DNA of 64,000 nt from Fusibacter_C sp942493125 (GTDB taxonomy: Bacteria > Bacillota > Clostridia > Peptostreptococcales > Acidaminobacteraceae): positions 434,001-498,000 of the forward strand of contig OW818667.1 of NCBI GenBank assembly GCA_942493125.1. Reading direction: 5' to 3'. Shown piece after piece: positions 33,313 through 42,540 of the stretch. Position 1 is the stretch's first letter; each line of letters opens with the position of its first letter. Under the pieces are notes generated by a model. That model was not told the DNA's origin. It worked only from the letters and a program-made list of their open reading frames with translations, and ran no database searches. The translations under genes were made by a program, and so were the position numbers.

Positions 33313-33933
33313 TCACGATTCTTTTGTCTTAGAGAGCCCTCTCTTTAAGAGTTTCATTTTGACGTAATAGTCGGCCTTAGACCGTTCAATCTCATCGAAA
33401 TCAATAAAAGTCTCAGCAATTGCATCCCTAGTTGTTGCTGCTAATAGTTCGACAATATTTGAGAGATCTTCTTTCTCCTGTAGATCCAATAAATTCAAAT
33501 TGGCATAAGGCATAAATTGTTCCGTCAAATGGTTGAGTACTTCTTCTTTTGAGCGTTTAGTAAATAGGCCTGTATTGATTCTCGTGTCAGCGAATACATT
33601 TTTGAGAAAGCTGTTTGTGCTTTCTTCCATGACAAAATCAATTGCAAAGTGATATATAGCTAGAAACATCTGAAAAAGATCACCATTTGATGCAATCAAA
33701 CTATTCTTTGCTACATCGAATACGGCCTTTTGATATCCGAGCATAATATAGGACAACATGTCATCTTTATCTTCGAAATATTGATAAAAACTGCCTCTTG
33801 AGATGTCGGCCGCTTGAATGATTTTGTTGATTGACACGTCGTTATATGACACTCTAGTAAACTCATTTTTTATTGCATCCAACAATTTCTCTTTTTTCTC
33901 TTCTGGAAGATTGTAAAATGTTGACGTTGGCAA
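33313..33933 (-). CDS. TetR-family repressor of the RND efflux operon
   Basis: The 206-residue protein has an N-terminal TetR helix-turn-helix (DVSINKIIQAADISRGSFYQYFEDKDDML near 27-55) and an all-helical ligand-binding domain. As first gene of TetR-GNAT-MFP-RND it is very probably an autorepressor relieved by a pump substrate. Translation starts at TTG 33933, with GGAGG six bases upstream. Two similar inverted repeats (33960-33986 and 33992-34019) sit between its start and the upstream gene and are the expected binding sites. Confidence 0.9.
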   Translation of the reverse strand: MPTSTFYNLPEEKKEKLLDAIKNEFTRVSYNDVSINKIIQAADISRGSFYQYFEDKDDMLSYIMLGYQKAVFDVAKNSLIASNGDLFQMFLAIYHFAIDFVMEESTNSFLKNVFADTRINTGLFTKRSKEEVLNHLTEQFMPYANLNLLDLQEKEDLSNIVELLAATTRDAIAETFIDFDEIERSKADYYVKMKLLKRGLSKTKES

Positions 33934-33959
33934 ATCAGACCTCCATTCATCAAAATAAA

Positions 33960-34019
33960 TGACAGCGTATCACAGATACCATGTCAATAAATGACAGCGT
34001 GTCATATGACACCATGTCA
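33960..34019. promoter_or_regulatory. Two tandem TetR-type operators upstream of the efflux operon
   Basis: Operator 1 (33960-33986) has arms TGACAGCGTATC and GATACCATGTCA; operator 2 (33992-34019) has arms TGACAGCGTGTCAT and ATGACACCATGTCA. The outer halves TGACAGCGT and CATGTCA are shared by both. Each is an imperfect palindrome, 27-28 bp long, and their centres are about 32 bp apart, three helical turns. They cover the region where the promoter must lie. Confidence 0.75.
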
Positions 34020-34032
34020 TTTTACGCGCAAA

Positions 34033-34061
34033 GAAAGCGTCTGTCAATGACAAACACTTTC
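34033..34061 (-). terminator. Hairpin after the CpsB-like gene
   Basis: GAAAGTGTTTGTCA pairs with TGACAGACGCTTTC with two wobble positions, right downstream of the CpsB-like stop codon. Only TTTGCG follows, so termination may be weak. Confidence 0.5.
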
Positions 34062-34066
34062 ACAAT

Positions 34067-35293
34067 TCAAAATATATCAAGATATTTTCTCTTGATAGAG
34101 TCTTTAAAAAGGATATACGAATTACGCAACTCTTTTAATGCATCCGTTGAATAACCATATTCTTCAAGTTCTCCCTCAATTTCATCGAGTAATGTAACGA
34201 ATTCAACATCATACTTTGACTCTAAAGCTTTTGCCTCTAGCTTATAGACGTTGATTTGAGCATTTCTAGTTTGCAGATCTGTAATGTCACTATATGCGTA
34301 GTTGATCTTATCATGGATGGCTATCAAATCAGCTTCATATCTACTGAATAAGTCAAGACATTTAGAATTGCCATTTGACATGATTTCATCATATTCAGCT
34401 GCGTCGGCGAATCCTGCTGGCACTATTTCCTCAGTGATAACGACTTCTGCTTCATTGATAAACTGTGGTGGAAAATTTGTCATTTGACTGATCCCTATTG
34501 CTAAAAGTATTATGCCAAATGCTGCAGATACTCCCATGCTGACTCGATATGATTTGCGCAATTTGACAGAATTGAGCGGTCTAAAATAATGTTCACCATA
34601 AAACACCTTCATAGGCGTTTCTAGAAAAAGGCGATTTGCCCATGCTTTAGAATAATATCTGGCGACTACATCGTAAGCTTCACTCAGTATTGGTGGTCTA
34701 GAAATTGTGTCGTGACCATCAGAGGCTACTAAATCAACAGCATTCATCATTAGAAGTTCTCTAATAAATTTTTGGCAACTTTTTTTAAGGAAGCTTGAAG
34801 ACGTGAGCTGTATTAAGACCCCTTCTTCACTCAGTAATTTCACTTTGTAAGGACTTTCGGTCAAATCAGAATAGTTTTCTGTATGTGCTAAAATTGGAAC
34901 GATGCCATATGCGATGAGTTTGGTGAGCGCATCTTTCATTTGCTCATATGTCCAACTTGCATCAAATGTAACGAGCATATAGTGTGAATTTTCAAAAGTT
35001 GGTAACCGCGACATATTTTCGAGATCTTCCATAAAATTTGCATCAATAAAAACTTCCAAACCAAATAAGAGATTCCCGCCAGCATACATTTCTCCGTATG
35101 CTTGAAACCACTCATTATATTTACTCTTTAGTTCGTCGTATGTGTATTCACTAGTTGTGCGGTTAAAATAAGGTGTGACAATCCAGTGTGTTATACCATC
35201 TGCTTTCGCCTTTTCAAGCATATAAATTGCATTTTCTTCATCTCTTGCACCGTCGTCCACACCTGGTAAGATATGTACATTTGAGTCGATCAT
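34067..35293 (-). CDS. CpsB/YwqE-like PHP protein with degenerate metal site and C-terminal membrane anchor
   Basis: Residues 1-240 match CpsB/YwqE polysaccharide-operon tyrosine phosphatases (PHP fold): HILPGVDDGA, FGLEVF, ILAHTENY, ASDGH. The family ends near 250. Here a membrane helix (about 252-270) and a mostly helical Glu-rich extracytoplasmic domain to residue 408 follow. The metal centre is incomplete: position 5 is Asn instead of the first His of HxH, TPHH is replaced by TPYF (42-43), and position 108 is Val where Glu is usual. His7, Glu80, His137, Asp192 and His194 remain. Phosphatase activity is therefore doubtful. No capsule or tyrosine-kinase gene is nearby. Only a weak GGGG precedes the ATG. 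Confidence 0.75.
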   Translation of the reverse strand: MIDSNVHILPGVDDGARDEENAIYMLEKAKADGITHWIVTPYFNRTTSEYTYDELKSKYNEWFQAYGEMYAGGNLLFGLEVFIDANFMEDLENMSRLPTFENSHYMLVTFDASWTYEQMKDALTKLIAYGIVPILAHTENYSDLTESPYKVKLLSEEGVLIQLTSSSFLKKSCQKFIRELLMMNAVDLVASDGHDTISRPPILSEAYDVVARYYSKAWANRLFLETPMKVFYGEHYFRPLNSVKLRKSYRVSMGVSAAFGIILLAIGISQMTNFPPQFINEAEVVITEEIVPAGFADAAEYDEIMSNGNSKCLDLFSRYEADLIAIHDKINYAYSDITDLQTRNAQINVYKLEAKALESKYDVEFVTLLDEIEGELEEYGYSTDALKELRNSYILFKDSIKRKYLDIF

Positions 35294-35376
35294 GGCAAGC
35301 CCCGTTCTAGATAGCGTTTAAATTCTATGAAGCATTTATACCCAAATCTCGTATAAATTATCTATATATAACAACT

Positions 35377-35405
35377 AAAAAAAGCTACCACAAATTGTGG
35401 TAGCT
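35377..35405 (-). terminator. Terminator of the SLH/MORN operon
   Basis: A stem AGCTACCACAA/TTGTGGTAGCT followed on the reverse strand by TTTTTTT. Confidence 0.9.
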
Positions 35406-35433
35406 GATCCTATTCAATATATTGATCTGTTAA

Positions 35434-36711
35434 CTATTTAATAAGCTCGAACGTCACATCGCTTTTATACGTACCAACGGTTGTCACCATATAGGCATCT
35501 TTTGACAATGTAAATCGATAGGCACTATTATCACCTAGAGATAAGCTTAAAATAGCGAAATCGCCAACTTTCGGTACTTCCAAAATGCCACCCTCATTGC
35601 TAATCAAATTGTAACTGACGTCATTCGTTTCATCCAGAACAGTTATTGCAATCCCCTTAAGTGGTAATCCGTCTATCCCTATAACCTTAATGCTTAAGTT
35701 ATCAGTTGCAACGACCGTGCCTGCTTCAATTTCACTTGGCGTAACTTCTTTGATTGGCTTCACCAGTAGATCATTGAGCCACTCGCCATATTGGTATGAG
35801 CCATCTAAAAAGGTGTACGTACCAAGGCCATTGTAGCTATCGTTAGCCCATTCACCTTCATAATAATCGCCTTCGGGCCAAATAAGAATGCCATAGCCAT
35901 TAAACATGCCTTTGTCAAACTGACCAATATAAAGATTGCCATCTGCAAACTTCAAGATGCCGTTTCCCTTTGGAAATGAGCCATCAAATTCTCCTGTATA
36001 CAGGTCTCCATTGGCATAATAAATATTGAAGAAGTTATCGCCAACATATATGGCAACAGGCGTGTTGATGATCTCAGAAGCTCTGCTTATAAAGGATTCT
36101 TTCTGTACGCTGTTAGAAGATATCATCTCGAAACCTAATACGCCTGCAACATCATCCAGTAACAAAGCTTTGACGATTAACTCAAACACATCACCTCTTA
36201 CCAATAACTCGGTGTTATCAGTGGGAAGCAGCAGACTTAACCCATATTGATCAGCAATTTCCGTTGCTGCAGTGCTATATTGGATCCCTTTCAAATCATA
36301 ACCGAGTGCCTTAATCAAGAAAATACTGACTTGATTGTAGTTTACCGCATCAGTTGCGCCAAATAAGTTAACACTCTTACCCGTTGTTATGCCTTTATCG
36401 TAAGCAAATTCAACGTATTTATAACCCCAATGTGTCGTTTTTACGTCTTCAAATGTTGCAACCTTAGGTGGTACGTAACTCTCGAATTCACTTGCATACA
36501 GTTTTGAGATGATAGCGATCATTTCTACTCTTGTTATATTCTTATTTTCCATCAAATCGCCATTATAACCGGTGATCAGTTTAAAATCAGCTAAAACTTT
36601 GCCGTAAGTGTCATCTATTGTATCTGCAGCAAATGCCATATTTACCGAAAATATAGTGAGCACTGATAAAATTAATAGTACATAAACAAAGCTTTTTTTA
36701 GTCGTATTCAA
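35434..36711 (-). CDS. Secreted SLH-domain protein with MORN repeats
   Basis: The protein has a signal peptide (about 25 residues, ending FSVNMAFA), SLH-like modules over roughly residues 30-200 (ITRVEMIAIISKLYA, FEDVKTTHWGYKYVEFAYDKGI, DAVNYNQVSIFLIKAL), three to four MORN repeats of about 23 residues near 220-310 (YTGEFDGSFPKGNG, YIGQFDKGMFNGYG, YEGEWANDSYNGLG), and a C-terminal beta-sandwich-like domain. SLH modules anchor proteins to cell-wall polymers. MORN repeats bind lipids or proteins and are more common inside cells. I favour TTG 36711, eight bases after GGAGG; ATG 36717 (too close to it) and ATG 36726 are alternatives. The gene follows the small HTH-like gene. Confidence 0.75.
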   Translation of the reverse strand: MNTTKKSFVYVLLILSVLTIFSVNMAFAADTIDDTYGKVLADFKLITGYNGDLMENKNITRVEMIAIISKLYASEFESYVPPKVATFEDVKTTHWGYKYVEFAYDKGITTGKSVNLFGATDAVNYNQVSIFLIKALGYDLKGIQYSTAATEIADQYGLSLLLPTDNTELLVRGDVFELIVKALLLDDVAGVLGFEMISSNSVQKESFISRASEIINTPVAIYVGDNFFNIYYANGDLYTGEFDGSFPKGNGILKFADGNLYIGQFDKGMFNGYGILIWPEGDYYEGEWANDSYNGLGTYTFLDGSYQYGEWLNDLLVKPIKEVTPSEIEAGTVVATDNLSIKVIGIDGLPLKGIAITVLDETNDVSYNLISNEGGILEVPKVGDFAILSLSLGDNSAYRFTLSKDAYMVTTVGTYKSDVTFELIK

Positions 36712-36725
36712 AATCATTTCCTCCA

Positions 36726-36995
36726 TTATTTCATTTCAGATTTCTTACTTTTCTCATGCAACCATTCATGGTAATCCTTTGTCACATGCTTTTCAGCGCG
36801 ATCCCATTCCGTCAATCCAAATTTTTTACGCTTTAAAGCCACCTGTAATTTATTGACACCATATAATGACGCAATTTCTTCATTAGAATGTTCTTCATCG
36901 ACAAACAATATTTTGAGTGTTTCCTCTGTAATTTCCTTGAAATTTAATTTGATGCCTTTTAATTTTTGTTTATTCAATTTTTCGTAGAGTTTCAT
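36726..36995 (-). CDS. Small helix-turn-helix-like protein, function unknown
   Basis: An 89-residue basic protein. Residues about 40-62 (DEEHSNEEIASLYGVNKLQVALKRKK) look like a sigma-70 region-4 or resolvase-type helix-turn-helix, with a basic C-terminal tail. I do not recognise a named family. Start at 36995, preceded by GGGAGG; an in-frame ATG eight codons upstream lacks this. The gene ends at the SLH/MORN gene, suggesting one transcript. A DNA-binding role is inferred only from the helix pattern. Confidence 0.6.
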   Translation of the reverse strand: MKLYEKLNKQKLKGIKLNFKEITEETLKILFVDEEHSNEEIASLYGVNKLQVALKRKKFGLTEWDRAEKHVTKDYHEWLHEKSKKSEMK

Positions 36996-37161
36996 TTTTA
37001 TACCTCCCGTGTTGTTCACACAGTCTAATGATACTCTCTTTTTGCTCTTTTGTACGCTTACAAAGTACTATTTAATATGTTCGTAAAATTCAAATGCTAA
37101 TGCGACATGAATTATTTTACCCGTAAACGTCCTTTATAACCAGCTATTGCTATCTATTGCG

Positions 37162-37206
37162 CAAAAAAAAACTCAAAATGACAAAAGGAAAGTCATTCCG
37201 AGTTCA
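37162..37206 (-). terminator. Terminator of the GGDEF/HD-GYP gene
   Basis: On the reverse strand AACTC-AATGAC pairs with GTCATT-GAGTT around a nine-base loop, followed by nine Ts. Confidence 0.88.
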
Positions 37207-37214
37207 ACTTATTA

Positions 37215-37232
37215 GGTAATTATTCACTTTCC
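37215..37232 (-). repeat. Dispersed repeat copy (GGAAAGTGAATAATTACC)
   Basis: This copy begins at the base directly after the TGA stop of the GGDEF/HD-GYP gene and precedes its terminator. The same arrangement occurs at 3957-3971 and 10636-10649. Confidence 0.7.
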
Positions 37233-39779
37233 TCACTTAAATAGTATTTCTAATTCGCTGACTAGATTTACTAAAGAGTGATCTAACAGCATACCCTCGG
37301 AATCATCCATCATCTTGATAAACGCCAAAACAATCGTTGGGTCAAATTGTGTTCCCGAATTCAGTCTGAGTTCTTCAATTGCCTTTTCATGTGATAGTGC
37401 CAATCGATAAGGGCGATCACTTGTCATGGCATCATATGCATCCGCTATGCAAATGATACGCGCGTTGATAGGAATCTCTGCACCTTCAATACCACGAGGA
37501 TAGCCTTTGCCATCGAACCTTTCGTGATGACATAGTACACTTTCAGCCATCTCGGACATCTCATTGACCGTACTTAGAATACGATAGCCGATTTCTGGGT
37601 GTTTCGTCATCTCGTACCATTCTTCCTGTGTCAATTTACCGGGTTTGTTCAACAATTGCTCGCTTATGGCTATCTTACCAATATCATGCAATAGGCCAAG
37701 ATGTTTGAGTTCCTTGACTTTAAGTTCATTGAACCCCAATGCTTTACCAATACCTTCACAGAGCATTGATACACGATAAGCGTGCATCTCTTCTCTCTTG
37801 TTCTTCTCATGAAGTGTGTGAATAATCGTGTGAATTGATTTATTATGCATGCTCGGACTTTCGAACAATTTTTTACGATACAAATAATTTTCAGCCTGTT
37901 TTAACACTTCTGAGTAGTGATCCTCATTTGAATATATAGCTGCCCAGCCGAGCGAAACGGAGATATCGATGGATTCTATTGTTTCAGTAGCAATTAATGC
38001 CTGGATGCGATCAGCTATTTCTTCCGCTTTTTTAGGATGCGTTTTAGGCAACAAAATGACAAACTCATCACCGCCAATTCTCGACACAATATCATCTTCT
38101 CGACAACTTAAATGTAAAAGTCTTGCAACTTTTTTAAGCAATAAATCTCCCGTTTCATGCCCAAATGAATCGTTGATCAATTTAAGACCATTGACATCCG
38201 CCATCATGATGGTCAAAGGATAATTGCGAGCAACATTCAAACGATTGACTTCTTCTTCAAAAAACCTTCTGTTATAAATTTCGGTCAATTGATCATGGTA
38301 ACTCAAATGTTCAAGTCTTTTTTCAAGGACTTTCCGCTCCGATATATCGCGTACAAGGGCATGTCCAACACTCTTGCCATGTAACATTATATTCGTTAGA
38401 ACAACTTCAACTTGAAAGATAGAGTCGTCACTTTTTTTATGAATCCACTCAAAACGTATGCTCTTCTCAGTTTGACATTGCCTTAAATAGTGAATGGCTT
38501 TTTCACTAGAAAGCGTACCATCATCTTGATAATCAGGTGATATCGTTTCGACTCTTCTACCGACAAAACTGCTTTTACTAGTAAACCCAAACATGAGAAG
38601 TGCAGCTTGATTGCAATCTTGAATATGATAATCCTCAAATATCAATATCGTATCTGTTGAGTTCTCAAATATGCTTCTAAAAGTGATCTCACTGTTTGCA
38701 AGATCGTCTACTGCCCTTTTCTTTTCTGTAATGTCTTCAGCAAATGTGAGTTCGTGATTGCTGTTGTCTCGGCCATAACCTACAATGGTATTCTTTACAT
38801 TAACCCATATGACACTGCCGTCTGGTTTCAAATACCTTTTTTCCATCTCGACATTTTCTAAACCGTGATCAACCATTGTTTTATTCAAGACCGTATTTGT
38901 CTTCAAATCATCTGGATGTGTAAATTTATGCCAAGATGCGCCTATGACTTCAGACATAGGGCGCCCGACCAATTCGCAATAGGCTTCATTGGCTAAACTG
39001 ATGATTCCCGTTTTAAAATCAGAGAGATTAATACCCACAGGAGCTTGATCTATCATCTTTCTAAAGCGCTCTTCACTAAGTGCTAAATGATCTAACTGAA
39101 CACGAATTTCCTCCTCTTGAGCGATTACTTCTTCAAGTGTGGATTCGATCTCATCATGCGATTCTCTAAGATTTTGTTCACTCTTTTTCAGACTGTCTGT
39201 CATGCGACGGTTTTCGCTGATTGCATGAAGAATTTTCCCTATGAACATCGTTGCAATCGGATATGTAAGCATGATAGGTAAACCAAGAGTCTTTATCGTC
39301 GTTAAGCCTCTTCCCTCTGGTAATGTAAACATGAGTAGTACCATAGTCACATGAACGCTTATGCCCATCAAATAGAGCATTTTAGATTCATTTTCAAACC
39401 GGTAGTCCTGCTTCTTTCTGAACTGATAAAAAATAACGCCAATCGTTGCAGAGGATAATATGACAAGACTCCCCATTAAGGCCCCTTCTCCGCCTTGTAA
39501 TAGCCGAAGAACAAGTGGCGGAAAGATAGCTATAAGAGTGGCAAATGGACCAAAGTAAACGCCACAGAGGCTGAGCATGACCGATCTTCCATCAAATATT
39601 AAACCTTGATTTAATATAAGTGGATTTAACATACCAATCACAGAAGCAAACCCAAAAATAAGTCCTTGAATAAACGTATGTGTAGACCACTTCTTGCCAG
39701 TATGCCCAATGATTCCTGAGATCATACTAAGCGAAGCCAACATCCCTAGGTTAAATATAATGTCGAGACTATTTTGCAT
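37233..39779 (-). CDS. Membrane PAS-GGDEF-HD-GYP cyclic-di-GMP protein
   Basis: The 848-residue protein has an N-terminal membrane block of about six helices resembling the 5TM-LYT sensor of LytS-YhcK proteins, a short coiled coil, two PAS domains (about 235-355 and 360-480), a GGDEF diguanylate cyclase domain (intact SRIGGDEF near 571) and an HD-GYP phosphodiesterase domain (LHDIGKI near 700; CHHERFDGKGYP near 751). Both cyclic-di-GMP making and breaking motifs are intact, so the net activity is probably set by the sensor. I took ATG 39779, preceded by GGGG, over an ATG four codons upstream. Confidence 0.9.
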   Translation of the reverse strand: MQNSLDIIFNLGMLASLSMISGIIGHTGKKWSTHTFIQGLIFGFASVIGMLNPLILNQGLIFDGRSVMLSLCGVYFGPFATLIAIFPPLVLRLLQGGEGALMGSLVILSSATIGVIFYQFRKKQDYRFENESKMLYLMGISVHVTMVLLMFTLPEGRGLTTIKTLGLPIMLTYPIATMFIGKILHAISENRRMTDSLKKSEQNLRESHDEIESTLEEVIAQEEEIRVQLDHLALSEERFRKMIDQAPVGINLSDFKTGIISLANEAYCELVGRPMSEVIGASWHKFTHPDDLKTNTVLNKTMVDHGLENVEMEKRYLKPDGSVIWVNVKNTIVGYGRDNSNHELTFAEDITEKKRAVDDLANSEITFRSIFENSTDTILIFEDYHIQDCNQAALLMFGFTSKSSFVGRRVETISPDYQDDGTLSSEKAIHYLRQCQTEKSIRFEWIHKKSDDSIFQVEVVLTNIMLHGKSVGHALVRDISERKVLEKRLEHLSYHDQLTEIYNRRFFEEEVNRLNVARNYPLTIMMADVNGLKLINDSFGHETGDLLLKKVARLLHLSCREDDIVSRIGGDEFVILLPKTHPKKAEEIADRIQALIATETIESIDISVSLGWAAIYSNEDHYSEVLKQAENYLYRKKLFESPSMHNKSIHTIIHTLHEKNKREEMHAYRVSMLCEGIGKALGFNELKVKELKHLGLLHDIGKIAISEQLLNKPGKLTQEEWYEMTKHPEIGYRILSTVNEMSEMAESVLCHHERFDGKGYPRGIEGAEIPINARIICIADAYDAMTSDRPYRLALSHEKAIEELRLNSGTQFDPTIVLAFIKMMDDSEGMLLDHSLVNLVSELEILFK

Positions 39780-39884
39780 ATGAAACCCCATTTAATTGTA
39801 TTTTATGATTCAAATGACCCAGTTTTGTATAAAAAATATAAACTTATTGTAACATTATACGTATGGGTATTACTAGGGCTAATC

Positions 39885-39922
39885 ACAAAAAAAACACTGT
39901 CCATATGGAGGCACAGTGTTTT
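39885..39922 (-). terminator. Terminator of the TRAP transporter operon
   Basis: Stem AAACACTGT/ACAGTGTTT with a 12-base loop and eight Ts on the reverse strand, about 65 bases after the TRAP permease stop codon. Confidence 0.9.
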
Positions 39923-39965
39923 AAGAAGGGAATTACTATTTTTAATTAGGAACTTGCATCGTTGA

Positions 39966-39986
39966 GGTAATTATGCAATTTCCATA
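39966..39986 (-). repeat. Dispersed repeat copy with hairpin partner
   Basis: Reverse strand GGAAATTGCATAATTACC starts four bases after the TAA stop of the TRAP permease. ATGCAAGTTCC follows 15 bases later (39950-39960) and can pair with GGAAATTGCAT with a single mismatch, making a stem-loop ahead of the terminator. Confidence 0.75.
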
Positions 39987-39987
39987 T

Positions 39988-41949
39988 TTAAGCGACAACT
40001 GTTGCAAGTTCCTTCTTTTTACGAAATTGCCAAATCATAACTGCGCCTAAGATAAGTGCTGCTATTGCATTGATACCAGGGCTCGTCGTAACCATCATAA
40101 CGCCACCAACAATAAAGAGTATTCTCTCTATTGGGTTCATCTTCGTTTGGAAGAATCCTGTTAGTCCAGATGCAACTGCGACAATACCGATTAACGCTGT
40201 CACAAGTATAAATACGAGATGGAAGAATGTCACATCCACCAACAAGAGTTCTGGGCTATATACAAAGATATATGGAATAATAAAGGCTGCGATTGCCAGT
40301 CGCGAGGCTTGTAGCCCCGTTTTCATAGGCTCTGATTTTGCGACACCTGATGCTGCAACTGCTGCGAGTGCAACAGGTGGCGTAACGTCTGCGATGATAC
40401 CAAAGTAGAATGCGAACATATGTGCAGCGATAATAGGTACATCAAGCATCAAAAGTGCAGGTGCTGCAATGGTAGCAGTAATAACATAGTTTGCCGTTGT
40501 TGGAACGCCTATACCTAATATGAGTGATGTGACCATCGTAAAGAATAATGTCAAGAACAGGTTGCCATTAGCCATATTTACGAGTAAAGAACCCATTTTC
40601 AAGCCTAAACCAGTTTGAGTTACAACGCCGATGATGATACCAGCAGTGGCACATGCAGCAACGACTGTTATAGCACTTCTAGCACCTTCAACGAGTCCCA
40701 TAAACATTTCTTTTAAAGACAACCTTGTGTCTTTTCTAAAGGAAGATACAATCAATGCTGAAATGATAGCACCAAGAGCGGCTCTAATCGGTGTATAACC
40801 AGAAATTAGCAAATACATAACGACGATGATCGGGAGCATTAAATGACCACGCTCTCTCATGACTTTACCAGCTTTAGGAATCTGATCTTTTGGCATGCCT
40901 TTGAGGCCTTGTTTCTTCGCTTCATAGTGTACGCCAGCCCAAACACCAAAGTAGTAAAGAAGTGCTGGGATAACAGCGGCACCTATAATCGTAACATATG
41001 GTAAATTTGTAAATTCAGCCATTAGGAACGCAGCAGCACCCATAATAGGTGGCATGAGTTGTCCACCAGTAGAAGCAGTGGCTTCAACTGCGCCAGCAAA
41101 TTCTGGCTTATAACCTAGTTTTTTCATCATCGGAATGGTAAAACTACCTGTACCGACGACGTTTGCTACAGATGATCCTGAAAGTGTTCCCATGGTAGCG
41201 CTTGAAATTACGGCTACTTTAGCAGGTCCACCTGGTGCACTACCAGCGATTGAGTTAGAGATATCGATGAAGAATTCACCCATACCCGTTTTACCTAAAT
41301 AAGCGCCAAATAACAAGAACATGAATATGAAGGTCGATGATACACCAATTGGCAGACCGAAAATACCTTCTGTCGTATAAAATAAGTGTTGTACTAAATT
41401 GGCAACTTTAACGCCTCTATGTGCCAGTGGTCCTGGAATATAAGGGCCAACTAATGCATAGACGATAAAGACGAGTGCAATGATGACCATCGGCCATCCA
41501 ATGACTCTTCGTGCTGCTTCTAATACGAGTATAATAGCGATAATTCCTACGATCATGTCAAGTGTACTTACACGACCAGCTCGCAAAACTAATTGAGCGT
41601 AGTTGAAATATACATAGAGACATACACTGGCTGCCATAACAGAAAGACCAATATCCAATGGATGTAGTTTTGTTCTAGAGAATTTCTTTGCTGACGGGTA
41701 TAAAAGATAGACTAATGTCAAGCCAAATGCAAGGTGAATGGATCTTTGCAACATCGCATCGAGAACGCCAAAAATACCTGTGTATAGTTGGAATGCTGAA
41801 AATGCAAATAGAATTGCAATGAGAATTTTTCCCTGGACACCGCTCAATACTCTAAAATCCGAACCTTTGTCATATTTCCGGAGCAAATCATCAGCTGATA
41901 TATCTGCTGGGACTGCTTCTGTTTGTTTTTTTACTTTTAAGTCAGACAT
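39988..41949 (-). CDS. TAXI-type TRAP transporter permease (fused 4TM/12TM)
   Basis: The 653-residue protein is a fusion of the small (DctQ-like) and large (DctM-like) TRAP permease domains, normal for TAXI TRAP systems. It has about 16-18 helices. The large-subunit core contains ATMGTLSGSSVANVVGTGSFTIP near 250-272, GQLMPPIMGAAAFLMAEF, and TTANYVITATIAAPALL. It imports an organic acid or amino acid with sodium. It is the last gene of the operon SBP, DUF1850, permease. AAGGAA precedes the ATG. Confidence 0.95.
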   Translation of the reverse strand: MSDLKVKKQTEAVPADISADDLLRKYDKGSDFRVLSGVQGKILIAILFAFSAFQLYTGIFGVLDAMLQRSIHLAFGLTLVYLLYPSAKKFSRTKLHPLDIGLSVMAASVCLYVYFNYAQLVLRAGRVSTLDMIVGIIAIILVLEAARRVIGWPMVIIALVFIVYALVGPYIPGPLAHRGVKVANLVQHLFYTTEGIFGLPIGVSSTFIFMFLLFGAYLGKTGMGEFFIDISNSIAGSAPGGPAKVAVISSATMGTLSGSSVANVVGTGSFTIPMMKKLGYKPEFAGAVEATASTGGQLMPPIMGAAAFLMAEFTNLPYVTIIGAAVIPALLYYFGVWAGVHYEAKKQGLKGMPKDQIPKAGKVMRERGHLMLPIIVVMYLLISGYTPIRAALGAIISALIVSSFRKDTRLSLKEMFMGLVEGARSAITVVAACATAGIIIGVVTQTGLGLKMGSLLVNMANGNLFLTLFFTMVTSLILGIGVPTTANYVITATIAAPALLMLDVPIIAAHMFAFYFGIIADVTPPVALAAVAASGVAKSEPMKTGLQASRLAIAAFIIPYIFVYSPELLLVDVTFFHLVFILVTALIGIVAVASGLTGFFQTKMNPIERILFIVGGVMMVTTSPGINAIAALILGAVMIWQFRKKKELATVVA

Positions 41950-41963
41950 GACACCGTTCCTTC

Positions 41964-42512
41964 CTAAAGGACAACTTGATAGCTGCCTATTTCAAATACT
42001 TTCTTTGTTACAACATAAATCTTTATGGTGCGCGCTTGTTTTTCGGTCACAGAGCCCGCAGGTATTTCCGTCATTTGGGTCGCATCGCTGAATAAATCCA
42101 ATATATTTTGAACCTTTCCATTGACTGTTATGGTATGTTTCGGTATCGGTGAAACAACCATGTTAACGACATCAAATTGACGCTTGAGATATAATATAAA
42201 CTTACCATCAATAATTTCAAAATCCGTATCACTCAATTGTTCATAGGGAAGCCCTACTCCAAAAGACTCATAAATGGTCTTCTGGAGTATCAGCTTTTTA
42301 TCTTCAGTGATTTCAAAAAATTCATCAACCGGTGTTAATAACACTGAATGCGTATAGCCCAATTCAAAGTGATTGCTATCAGGGAATAGCATTTTAGATT
42401 CTCCGGTTTTCTGATCCTCAACTATGAGAATCGTACGCTCATGAAGACCAGTTAAAACGAGCGTCACTAATAATGTAAGTCCAAGCATCATGATGATGAT
42501 TTTTCTAACCAA
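41964..42512 (-). CDS. DUF1850 protein, accessory of the TAXI TRAP transporter
   Basis: The 182-residue protein has one N-terminal membrane helix (about 5-24) and a DUF1850 domain beginning with the typical ELGYTHSVLLTPVDEFFEI segment. DUF1850 genes regularly sit between the TAXI binding protein and the fused permease, as here (14 and 28 bases apart). The extracytoplasmic location suggests a coupling or assembly role, which is not established. Translation starts at TTG 42512, after AAGGG. Confidence 0.88.
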   Translation of the reverse strand: MVRKIIIMMLGLTLLVTLVLTGLHERTILIVEDQKTGESKMLFPDSNHFELGYTHSVLLTPVDEFFEITEDKKLILQKTIYESFGVGLPYEQLSDTDFEIIDGKFILYLKRQFDVVNMVVSPIPKHTITVNGKVQNILDLFSDATQMTEIPAGSVTEKQARTIKIYVVTKKVFEIGSYQVVL

Positions 42513-42540
42513 AGTGTCCCTTCTCTCTCTCTAAAAAAAA

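Noticed and set aside
39780..39965. Plus-strand open frame upstream of the GGDEF/HD-GYP gene (39774-39965)
   Set aside because: It has no ribosome binding site, runs through the TRAP operon terminator and has no recognisable motif.
41738..42091. Plus-strand frame opposite the TRAP permease and DUF1850 genes
   Set aside because: It is a shadow of two well-supported reverse-strand genes.
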